The notes beneath the pieces are model-generated. The model was not told where the DNA came from. It ran no database searches and was given only the letters and a program-made list of their open reading frames with translations. Below are positions 1 to 12,096 of a stretch of 26,367 bases of DNA, in pieces. This DNA is from Rhizophagus sp. LPA8_4_AMF (lineage: Eukaryota > Glomeromycota > Glomeromycetes > Glomerales > Glomeraceae), in NCBI GenBank assembly GCA_021464525.1, contig JADRCO010000789.1, positions 1 through 26,367 of the forward strand. The letters run 5' to 3'. The position numbers were made by a program, and so were the translations under genes. The stretch's first letter is position 1; each line of letters starts with the position of its first letter.

Positions 1-951
1 TTTTATATGGCTAATAATTTATATTTGCTTAATAAAATTATTTTTGTGTAAAAAAATTTGATTTCAAAAATCAGCCCATATGTTATAAATGATTATTTTG
101 TCATCTATTAATTATTGTATACTTAATGATAATAATTAATAGAAATCTTTTATTATTTAAAACTTTCAAGTTTTTTATCATTTTTTTATCAAAAAATCAA
201 TTATCAACACTATACTTTTAATATTAAAAAAAGCTAAAAGCTATTTAAGTAGTAGATTTTTTTTAAAAAAAAAATATTAGTAGACTTTAAATCAATGCTT
301 TTATTGCAAATCAGTATTTTATATTTGAAAATATGCTTAAAGATAACTTAAATTAACTAATATTAGACAAATTAGTATTAAATATAATCAGATTATATAC
401 TATTTGATTATGAGTATAATTTTATAAACCATTTAATAAATTGTAAATTTATTATTATTGTATTATTGAAATATTGTATTATTAAAATTTATAAATTGTT
501 TACAAATTTGATTTTCATAGTATTTGTATAAATTATTAATTATTAAGAAAAAATATTAATGGATATTTTATGAATTGTTAAATTGAAAGATATTTCATAT
601 AAAAAATTTTTTTTTTATTACAATTATTTATATTAGCATTTTTTTAACAAAAATAATCAATACCCAAGATTTATCCAGGGATGAAATTATGGATTGATTG
701 GGTTGATCCATTTTATTCTAGATTTTAATTTGTTAAGCTTCACTGGTGAAAAATCACATCCCATAATTTTTTTGAAAAAAAACTTAAAAATACATATAGT
801 ATTGAAATTGAAAAATAATTGATGAATTTTTTTTTTTAGATTACAACATTGATCTTTTATCAGTTTAATTTTTAATATATAAATTAGCGTAATTATTAAA
901 TATATATAATTAATTAAATCATTATGCAATTAGAAATTTTTAAATATATTA
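1..951. other. AT-rich intergenic DNA, no gene recognised
   Basis: Very AT-rich sequence with long A and T runs and frequent stops in all frames. I see no coding exon, tRNA or structured RNA. Around 661-765 base composition is somewhat more balanced, with a short inverted repeat (TTCAC/GTGAA at 739-750) that could be a worn repeat fragment. The 3' UTR of the La gene, which ends at 952 on the minus strand, probably lies in the right part of this stretch. Confidence 0.6.
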
Positions 952-3400
952 TTATTCGTCGGCAATCTCCAAATTGGGAGACTTTGGCGGTCTCTCTTGG
1001 AGCTCATCAGGACCGTTGAGGTCGATAGCCTTGCGCTTCCTTTCAGGAGATGAAGAGAGAACTTCAGGGACAACGTGTTCTTTGGTAGACCGATCACCCA
1101 CATCATCTTCAGGCTCGTCCTTAAGCTTGACCTGGCCGGTGGACTCAACATGTTGTTTTTCTTCAACTGGACTAGCAGCATCATCCTCGGAGAGTACCTC
1201 CTCGGAGCGTGATTTTTTTGTCGGAGATCGATCATCGGCCGCAACATCATCAGATCCATCCTGCTTTCTTTTTTGGCCACCGAATTCGGTAGATTGTTTT
1301 TCTCGTTTCGTTGGCGCAACATCATCATCAGGTTTGTCTTGTGACTCGGGTTTTCTTTTTTTACCGCCAGTATGTTGTTTTTCCTTTCGGCCGTTTCCTC
1401 GACCTCTCGTTGTCACACGGCTTCGACCTTTACCTCGAACGTTTTTATTTATATTATTTCCGCTACTCTCTTCTGAATTAATGCCAAATTCGGCCTTGAG
1501 TGCATTACTTTGTTTTGATTTTTCGAAGAATTCATTCTTTTTCTTCTGATAATAGTCTTTCTCTTCATCGCCTAGAATTTTCGAACTATATTAGCAACCA
1601 ATTAAATAGGATTAAAATATTGCTGGACGATCTTAACCTTCAAGAATTCTAAATTTAGGTTTAATGCCATCAAATTCCAGTTTTTCGTACGGAGTAGACT
1701 CGATAATTTTATGATCAATCGGATGTTCAAATTCGATAACGCCGGATGAATTTTTTGGATCGTATTGTACATATTTAACATCACCAAAGTGATTTTGCAT
1801 TTGTGTCTACATGATTGTAAAGAAAACGTGATATGTAATTAACACAATTATATTAGATTTAATAAAGTGAAGGAGTATCTATTTATATATACCCGAATGG
1901 TCAAATAAGTTGATTTTGGACCTGCGTCTTCAAAGTGTAATAAACAACCGGGATTCCATTTCTTATTAGGTCGCTTCTCCTTCTTGGTTATTTGTTGTTT
2001 TTGTAAACGCATTGTATTAGGGTCAAGTCCCTTCTCAATACATTTCATTTCACAATAATCAAATCTATAATTTAAAACAATAAATTAGTGTGATGTAAAA
2101 TGTACTATACATAAAGCACGTCTCTGCATAGAAATAATTACTTCATCATCATTGTAAGCTTTACATTCTTATATGATATATCAATCTCCGACACTTTCTT
2201 GGCTTCTTCATGTGTAGCAAACTGGATAAAGAAAGAATCCTAAAAATAATAGGAATTATATTGTTTCATAAGTCAAATGATTGATTTTATCTTAACAAAA
2301 AGAAAGTAAAAACAAGTCACCTTATAAGTGTTATCATCATCTCTTCTTGCAAAGGCCTTTTCAACTTTGCCATATTGTGAAAAGTACGACGCGACTTCTT
2401 TCTCGTAATTAGTATCAATTTCATCTTTATTAAACCCTTTCTACCAAAGTAAACGTATCAAATGTATTTAGTTGAATACGAAAATACCAAAAATAAATGT
2501 AATTTATATCATGAACTTACTACGTAAATTGATCTCCAAATTGGAGAATCTTTGATATGCTGAGGGATGTCAATCATGACGAGAGTCTTTCTTCTGACGT
2601 GTTCTCCTTGTTCATCAACTTCAAGCAAATTGGGAGATTCTCGTAATGCCTCAATGATCAAGTCATAATCTTTATAAACTTGCATTTTCTTGAATCTGCA
2701 TATCATTTTCAAAGGAACCCCTGTTACAAAGTAATAGCAAAAAGATAAATTGATTGTTTAATGAAAAAAAGGCTTATAATTCTTTATTAAAACTTACATC
2801 CTTGAGGGTTTTTTGATCTTACTTCATTCAAAAATTTATCGTTTGGTAAATTCTTGTCACTAAAATAGTATTCTACTTGAGTTAATATTTTTTTCTTTAA
2901 CTCCTCAACCTGTTCTGGAGTACGTGTACTTTCAACCGAGGCTGATGACGACATTGCTGTGATATTTCATATAATATGTTATTAGCAATTTAAGTTTATG
3001 ATGACGTAGAAACATACTTTGTCACGTGAGATTAGAATATTTCTTTATGAAATTTATGAACGAATAAAATGAAAAATGTACGCGATTTTCGTGGGTATAC
3101 AATTTATTTTACTATCGATAATAGTACTTAAAGATTTACCTGTGTCATTTGCCGAACCATTAGCATTACTTTTTCCTGGGTCAGTTGCCATGTCTGTAGT
3201 ATTTTCGGGGGCCACGGCATCTATAAGCAACAAAGAACAAAGATACATTACAATTAATTCCAGCTCTTGACAGGTATCTTTTCGTTACTTTCGTTTAACT
3301 GTATATATTAACCTAATATTGCACAAGACAAGCTTTCAGTTGAATTATCGGATGTTTGAGTTTGTTCAGGAATGTGTTTTCTTTCCTGTGTGGAAGCCAT
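952..3400 (-). CDS. La ribonucleoprotein (La motif, RRM1, xRRM), 568 aa, 9 exons
   Basis: Genuine La protein (SSB/Lhp1 type): binds UUU-3'OH ends of new Pol III transcripts in the nucleus and chaperones tRNA precursor folding. Exons by position: 3400-3313, 3220-3140, 2956-2798, 2720-2521, 2440-2321, 2239-2142, 2064-1893, 1806-1638, 1571-952; all junctions GT-AG and in phase. The La motif (about aa 70-155) has QVEYYFSDKNLP and later WVPLKMICRFKKM. RRM1 follows (about 160-245). A second, xRRM-type domain (about 285-390) starts GCLLHFEDAG and ends in the helix-forming EGDEEKDYYQKKK. The last about 180 residues are a highly charged Lys/Glu/Asp/Arg tail with RGRG, typical of La. Aa 1-57, encoded by two small exons, are low complexity; Met58 at 2953 is a possible alternative start after a longer (183 nt) intron. 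Divergent from the ALKBH7-like gene. Confidence 0.93.
3022..3029. promoter_or_regulatory. TCACGTGA octamer in La intron 2
   Basis: Perfect palindromic E-box-type octamer in the longest La intron (2957-3139), about 70 bp before the alternative start Met58. CACGTG is the core bound by bHLH factors such as Cbf1; binding here is inference. Confidence 0.5.
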
Positions 3401-3592
3401 AATTACAGAAAGAAAGCAACTGAGAGTGAAAGAACAGGAAAGCATTCGTTTATATATAAAATTTTGATCTATTTATATGCAATCACTTTGCATAATAGGT
3501 TTTTACTGCGCCAGTCCATACACAATTGACCAATAATATGTAACAGTGAATGTTCGCCGTATTACTATAAAAATTTATCTATTCTTTAAAAA
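3401..3592. promoter_or_regulatory. Divergent promoter, La (-) / ALKBH7-like (+)
   Basis: Only 192 bp separate the two start codons, so both promoters and 5' UTRs must lie here. It contains an AT-rich core (tatatataaaattttg near 3452-3468) between mixed-composition flanks. No known factor site was identified. Confidence 0.6.
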
Positions 3593-4527
3593 ATGAAAGG
3601 TATCCTAAATCATTTTCGTTCACGATATAATACATTTTCACTTAATTCTCGTTATAATTCTTCATTATCGAGTTCTTCATTACAATATTTCGATTTAAGC
3701 CACATCCATTCAATCCCTTCTAACTTAACTCCTAAATTCTGTATACCGGATTTTATTCTTTTTCCAAACCATTTTACATTACAAGAACAAGCTTTTTTAA
3801 CAACTCGTTCCTTAGAAAAATTAAAAAGAGTTTTTGGTAAAAGGACAATATATCAACCTTCGCATTTTGATCATGTCATACACAATTATAGAGAATGTCA
3901 AGTAACTAGTTGGACTAATGGTGATAGTGAAATTGAACAAGAGATCAATGATTTATTAGACGATAAAGTTTACAATTTATTTTCTAAAATTAAATGGCTC
4001 CCTATACATATTTTGGAATTGGCCGAGTCTATTGGTGGAATTAAACCCCATGTTGATAACATTGAGGTAATTTACTTATTATTGATAAAAATTTTTTTTT
4101 AACAGAAAAGAAATTAATTGTTACCGTAAAATTTTAAAGTATTCTGGTAACATTGTTGTCGGAATTTGTTTAATTTCTCCTACTGTAATGATACTTAGAC
4201 ATATAAATAATCCCGAATGTAAATTTTCCGTTTTATTAGAACCTGGGTGTCTTTACGTTCAAAGGTAATATATTTCATAACTTTAAAATAATTGTTACGA
4301 TTTCTAAGTATTTATGTATATTACAGAGATACCATTAGATACAATTTCACTCATGAAATTCCTATCGATCCTGAACTACATAAATTTAAAAATAATCTTA
4401 TACCAAAGGGACATAGAATTTCTCTAATGTTTAGGGTATGTGTATTAATATCGTGTATTCAAAATATCCAAATTTTTCTAATTATTTATCTTTACTTTCA
4501 TTTTTATGTAATTAGAATGTCAAATAA
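3593..4527 (+). CDS. ALKBH7-like 2-oxoglutarate/Fe(II) dioxygenase, 239 aa, 4 exons
   Basis: AlkB-family dioxygenase of the ALKBH7 type; in animals ALKBH7 is mitochondrial and acts in programmed necrosis and fatty-acid metabolism. Exons: 3593-4066, 4140-4264, 4327-4435, 4516-4527, all GT-AG and in phase. Iron ligands are visible as His153-x-Asp155 in IKPHVDNIE and His209 in YNFTHEI; Arg230 in RISLMFR is the expected 2-oxoglutarate-binding arginine. LLEPGCLYVQRDTIRYNFTH is the strongest family match. The N-terminus is Ser/Arg-rich with few acidic residues, compatible with a mitochondrial presequence. Length is close to human ALKBH7 (221 aa). The last exon encodes only Asn-Val-Lys-stop. The fungal substrate is unknown; nucleic-acid repair activity should not be assumed. 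Confidence 0.88.
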
Positions 4528-4811
4528 TAATTTGATAAGAATGCTAAATAATAAATAATAATTTTTTAATTTATATCTTTTATAATAGTGTTAATTGTTA
4601 ATATAATCCCTTTCTCATTTTAATGTACAATAATAAATAAATAAATAATACTAAACTTATTTATACTCTTCTATAAAGGAATAAAAATACAAAAAATTTC
4701 AATGGCAGATATAAAAAAAGTTAGTATAAACACATTTGCCTTATTTACAAATAGAGTTGGGAAGGAGAAGTTAAATAGGAAAGTCATAAATGTCCATTTG
4801 TTGTAAAGCAA
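4528..4811. other. Convergent intergenic gap, ALKBH7-like / SNF1 3' ends
   Basis: This 284 bp AT-rich stretch lies between two stop codons and should hold both 3' UTRs and polyadenylation signals. Candidate AATAAA-like motifs occur, including the aataaataaataaataata run near 4629-4648. No gene seen. Confidence 0.5.
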
Positions 4812-7408
<2,597 letters not shown>

Positions 7409-7589
7409 AAAGAAAATTTAATTACTACGATTATTTAGCGCGAAGTTATTAAACGCCCGACTTTAATAATATTGCCTTATTTGTTTACGATTACAATTAA
7501 CATGTGATAACTAAATTTTAGATTCCTAGTTTATACTAACCTAGTATAAACTCTACCAGTTTATTTTAAAGGTCTAATTTTTTTTCGAG
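7409..7589. promoter_or_regulatory. Divergent promoter, SNF1 (-) / HPM1 (+)
   Basis: Only 181 bp lie between the two start codons. A directly repeated element is visible at 7528-7552 (agtttatactaac ctagtataaac). No recognised factor site. Confidence 0.55.
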
Positions 7590-9040
7590 ATGTCTTTTAG
7601 GTTCAATTTTTCGGTACTTTGCTTTACTGTTCGTTTTTAACTTTTATATAAGCCCTTGCCTATATCGTTTAATGACTTATTCCGCTGAAATATCAGTCAG
7701 AAGAACTTGAGCTTACAGAAAATGAATCGACGGTTCAGAACTCTGTAGATAAGTATGATAATTTGAACAGTCTCTTTCAGTCCGACAAACAACCATTCAT
7801 TCCTCCAAGTGAATTAGTCCTTAACAATTTGGTAAATAAGTGAATTAAGAAAATTTATCCCAAAATTCTTCTAAAACTCTTTTCCTTTTATAGAATAATA
7901 TACTTCCATCTACTTTGATAGCTGAACGTATTTTCTTTTCTACTTGTGAGCAATCTGTCCTTTATAAACGGCATCTTTCTGATGTTAAGTTTCAATTAGC
8001 ACAAGAGGACAATCTGCTAGAAACAAATTACAATGAGGGTACAAGAATTTTGGAATTGACAGCAGATAGTGACATAGTTCAAGGAGTCTATGAAGGTGTT
8101 CAATTATATGACCGAATTTTATGTGAATTTATAATTTGAATTTATTGAAGTTCTTTTAATTAGGTGGATTAAAAACTTGGGAATGTTCACATGATCTTGT
8201 TGAATTTCTTTCAAAGAATATTATTAACTTGAACTTTGAAGGAAAAAAAATTTTAGAGGTTTTAATTATTATATTTCATTTAAAATTAAGAAGTATATTG
8301 TGACACTAACCTATTGGATAATTAAAAAGCTAGGCTGCGGATCATCACTTCCAGGCATATATATACTTACCACTAAAAATCCATTTAGAGTTGATTTTCA
8401 GGATTATAATAAACAAGTTTTGAAATTAGTTACAATTCCAAACATATTGCTTAACACCTTATTATGTCCAAAAACGAAAGATTTTTTTAATGGTACCACA
8501 GAAATAGATGTTCCGGAGTATCCTAATTTGTTAGATCAGGTGAAGAAAAGTAGGTTTTTCATGGGAGACTGGAGCGGATTAACAGTAAGCATTTATAAAA
8601 AGAAAAAAAATTCCTTTATTTTTAGCATAATGATAAAAATGATATGTTATTTCATTTAGGACATTATAAATTTGAATTCTGAACAAGAAAAGTACGATCT
8701 GATTCTAAGTTCAGAGACAATATATAATACAGATTCACTACCAAAACTATATAATGTTATTAAATATTCTTTAAAGCGACCAAGTGGTGTAGCGTATCCT
8801 TTTGTAACCTTTCTTTTATTATGCACTCTTATTTTACATAATATTTCTTAATAGATATAAATATAAATAATTAGATTAATCGCAGCAAAATCAATATATT
8901 TTGGCGTTGGTGGAGGCGTATTACCATTTCGCCAATTAATTGGGCAAGATAAAGTATTCAGGATCAAAATTTTTTATAATGCAGAAGCACATGTAAAAAG
9001 GGAAATTTTAATGTTGACTTTTTTGGATTCCTTTACCTAA
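7590..9040 (+). CDS. Protein-histidine N-methyltransferase, Hpm1/METTL18 family, 336 aa, 7 exons
   Basis: SAM-dependent methyltransferase; in yeast Hpm1 methylates a histidine of ribosomal protein uL3, and human METTL18 does the same. Exons: 7590-7613, 7697-7831, 7894-8095, 8164-8258, 8330-8584, 8660-8793, 8875-9040, all GT-AG and in phase. The 24-base first exon encodes MSFRFNFS, matching the short MSF-F-F start of the family. Family marks: GGLKTWECSHDL, the SAM-binding motif I beginning at Leu153 (LGCGSSLPGIYIL; usual Gly is replaced by Ser), VDFQDYNKQVL, YDLILSSETIYN, and GVALIAAKSIYFGVGGG near the end. The final exon supplies the C-terminal strand region. Neighbour eL18 is convergent, so the ribosome link is thematic only. 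Confidence 0.93.
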
Positions 9041-9545
9041 TAAACAAAATATTATTTAAACAAAACATTATTATTTGACTAGTGTACAATAATAATATTC
9101 AGTAGCAGGAAATTTAAGATTATAAAAAGATGTTGATTTACGAATATATGGTTAAGTAAAAGATAATGAAAATCTTAAAATTTTCAACATCATTCTGAGT
9201 CTACTCTCCGCGAAAATGGGTTAACAATTCATTACTAATTCTAATATCTCAGAAAGTCCTTTATCTTCTTTTTACTGATTAACTTGTGCTCTAATTTACT
9301 ATCAAATACAATTTGAGTTACCGTATACAAAGTATTAAAGAATTAAATGTTTAATCATAAGAGTTTTTACCGATAAAAATGGCGATATAATGTGATCATG
9401 TAAATATAGCGCAAGGTTGATTTAATAATTGGTTGGAAAATATAGGATTTATTTTTTAAATTTGAATAAATCAACGCAATCTGCTAAATTAACATTTTTT
9501 TTTTTAATAATTATACCAAAAACTGTTAACTGATTCGGGTTTAAT
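9041..9545. other. Convergent intergenic gap, HPM1 / eL18 3' ends
   Basis: 505 bp between stop codons, AT-rich, no open coding exon. An inverted repeat GATGTTGA (9129-9136) / TCAACATC (9184-9191) could form a long-looped hairpin. I looked for C/D-box or tRNA signatures and found none convincing. Confidence 0.5.
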
Positions 9546-10550
9546 TTACACTTTGAAACCACGAGAAGCTCTACGACCACGAGCCTTCTCAAATTTTCTT
9601 CCCTTAGATCCGATATAAGGCCTTTATAAAATGAAGTGTTTAATTAATATTATACTTAGATTGAATAAGTTAGAGAAATTTCCTTAAACAGTAGCTTACT
9701 TGGCGTGTTTATGCGGACCCATACCAAAATGTTTAACAGCTTCTCTAGAATTCTTTGAACCTCTAAGTAAGACCGTATTAGAACCGGTCGGAGCACGAAG
9801 AGCTAATTGATCAAGGGTTAAAACTTCTCCACCGGCTTTTAAAATTCTAGATTTAGCGGTTTTTGTAAAACGGAGTGCTGCAACTGAAAGTTTTGGAACC
9901 TCCAATACTCTATTATCATCTGTGACTGTGCCAACAATTACAGCTGTTTTACCAGGTTTATTAGAAAGATTACGAACGATATGAGAAATAGACATTGGTG
10001 GTCTATTAATTCGTGACATAAAAAGCCTTTTCAAAATAACTTTATTGAACTTAGAATCTGTTCTTCGAGCTAGAAACCGGTATATCTAATCAGAAAATTA
10101 AAAATTAAAAATTTTCACATTTGAATTTCATTTCTTCCAAACAAAATCGATGCATACCTTCACTAACAATCGAAGGTAGACATCTTCACTCTTTGGCGCA
10201 GTCCTAATCTTTCGTCTCACGTGATGTTTTTTGATGTCAATACCCTAAACGAACGCAATTAAATTTTTGTAAATGTCTTAAGCGAGTATTGTCTTCGAAT
10301 TTATTTTTAATCCTATTTTTCATGTTAAAGTAATATTTTATTGATTCTACGGACAACTATTAAAGTTAAATTATTTAATATCACGGAAAGTTACTCTTAT
10401 TTTTGAGATCGCGAATTTAAAGAAAGCTCCAAAAAAAAATTTCATCCATCAAATTATCGAATACAGCGAAGAATCTTACTTTTTCATCAGATTTAAGATG
10501 ATAATTAAATTATTGACATAAAGAAACCTACGGTATCAAAAACATACCAT
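9546..10550 (-). CDS. RPL18: 60S ribosomal protein eL18, 183 aa, 4 exons
   Basis: Cytosolic large-subunit protein eL18 (L18e). Exons by position: 10550-10548 (only the ATG), 10244-10158, 10085-9700, 9621-9546. The reconstructed protein runs [39 protein letters not shown], then [31 protein letters not shown] [23 protein letters not shown], and ends [20 protein letters not shown]; 183 aa fits the family. Intron 1 follows the start codon immediately and is 303 nt, much longer than most introns here; a first intron at or just after the ATG is common in fungal ribosomal protein genes. Exon 2 contains a TCACGTGA octamer. Divergent from PSMB4. Confidence 0.96.
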
Positions 10551-10778
10551 TTTGATTGATCGATTGATTCCTTGGTGAAAAAAAAGAAGGGAGAAATAAG
10601 TTAGTTTGTTGTTTTTTCCTTTATGCCTTCGAGAAAAAATTCAGGGTAACACGGATCATGAACACATGATATTATTGATTCTGATTCCTAATTCGTTAAT
10701 ATCATCGATTACATCATCGGATCAGACAACTAACGTAATCTGATAACGACAAATTTTCAAATTTGTTGTCCGTTAACC
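10551..10778. promoter_or_regulatory. Divergent promoter, eL18 (-) / proteasome beta-7 (+)
   Basis: 228 bp between start codons. The eL18 side has a pyrimidine/purine-rich strip (aaaaaaaagaagggag, 10579-10594 on the plus strand), a composition common near ribosomal protein gene starts. On the PSMB4 side an inverted repeat ACAAATTT/AAATTTGT (10749-10766) sits 12 bp before the ATG. I did not find a proteasome-associated control element (GGTGGCAAA). Confidence 0.6.
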
Positions 10779-11916
10779 ATGAACCACTTTTCGTTAAATT
10801 TTGATAAACCCGATCGAGAAAACTATCCCCACGAAAAGCCAAAAAATGATATTTTTGCCGATGCCATTACGAGAACTCAGTAAGTTTTTTTTTTCGTCTT
10901 TATGAAGTATCGTGATAGCTAAATTTTTTTTTATATTAGACAACCAATTGTGACTGGTACTTCGGTACTTGCATTTAAGTACAAGGACGGTGTAATGTTA
11001 GCTGCGGATACATTGGGTGTGTTATTATGGTCCTTCTTTGGAAATATTTCATTTCGTAATTCGAGTTTTATTAACCGTTTTGCGAATTCTTCAATTTAAA
11101 GCATCATATGGCTCACTTGCTCGGTTTACGAATATTCAACGTCTTTATCCCGTAGGTGATTTTACGGTACTCGCTGCTTCAGGAGATATTTCCGATTTTC
11201 AATATGTCCAACACCTTTTAGATACTGTGATGTATGTTAATTTCGGGAATGTTATTTTTTCATGGAATTGTTAAATTAATTGATGTTCAGAAAAATTTCG
11301 AGACGAATACTTATATTAAAATTTATAGGGTAGAAGAATATTATACAAATGACGGCCATGTCCTTAGAACGCAAAATATTTATGAGTATTTAAGTCGTGT
11401 GATGTATGGTAGACGATCTCGTTTTAATCCTTTATGGAATTCCTATGTTGTTGGAGGTTATAACGATGGAGAAAAGTAAGTAGTTCAAATTTTTTTTTTT
11501 TTTTGATAAACATATTATAATAATAATTTTATTTTTAGGTTTCTTGGATACGTTGATCTCCTTGGAACGACTTATCAATCTTCAACAATCGCTACTGGTT
11601 TTGGAGGTTATTTAGCTCAACCAATTTTGCGTAAAGCTGTTGAAGGTAGAGAGGACACACTTACAGAAGCTGAAGCCATTGAAATTTTGAACTCTTGTAT
11701 GAAAGTTTTATATTACAGAGATGCAAGAAGTTTTAATAAGGTGTGTAAAATATGTTTATATTATATTCACCTTCTTTATAAAGGCTATTAGTAACTTTAA
11801 AAATGTAATAGTTTCAACGTGCCAAAATTACCGCTGAGGGTGTAGAGATAAGTGGACCCTATAAAGCCGAGACACAATGGGATTTTGCTGAAGGGCTCAG
11901 AGGATATGGTCCTTAA
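10779..11916 (+). CDS. 20S proteasome subunit beta-7 (PSMB4/Pre4), 253 aa, 6 exons
   Basis: Non-catalytic beta subunit of the 20S proteasome core, known to help join half-proteasomes. Exons: 10779-10879, 10940-11016, 11102-11231, 11329-11475, 11539-11740, 11812-11916, all in phase. Matches along the whole length: propeptide, then TQQPIVTGTSVLAFKYKDGV, LAADTLASYGSLARFTNIQR, SGDISDFQYVQ, MYGRRSRFNPLWNSYVVGGY, GTTYQSSTIATGFGGYLAQP, MKVLYYRDARSFNKFQ, ending WDFAEGLRGYGP. The codon split across intron 2 gives Ala and preserves the family spacing. Length matches human PSMB4 (264) and yeast Pre4 (266). Confidence 0.95.
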
Positions 11917-12096
11917 ACGTATTAACATTTGGCAAACGTTATAATTGCCGATTTATTTGATTTATTTAGTTATATTAAAATATTCTTGCTTTTAAGAAAT
12001 AAGTATTGTGATCAGTTAGATTAATTAATTACTCAATAAAGTTAAATACGATTTTATTTTAAAATTATAAATTTTAAAACTATTAATTGAATATAA
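11917..12096. other. Convergent intergenic gap, PSMB4 / CEP120-like 3' ends
   Basis: 180 bp of AT-rich sequence shared by two 3' UTRs. An AATAAA-type signal (caataaagtta near 12034) lies on the PSMB4 strand. No gene seen. Confidence 0.5.

Noticed and set aside
687-929. Minus-strand 80-codon open frame at the left edge
   Set aside because: Composition is that of AT-rich noncoding DNA (Ile, Lys, Phe, Asn runs) without any family pattern.
974-1549. Long plus-strand open frame antisense to the La C-terminal tail
   Set aside because: Ser/Thr-rich shadow of the Lys/Glu-rich La tail; no domain or splice logic of its own.
10245-10547. snoRNA hosted in eL18 intron 1
   Set aside because: One TGATGA-like box was seen but no matching CTGA box downstream and no terminal stem; intron length alone is not evidence.
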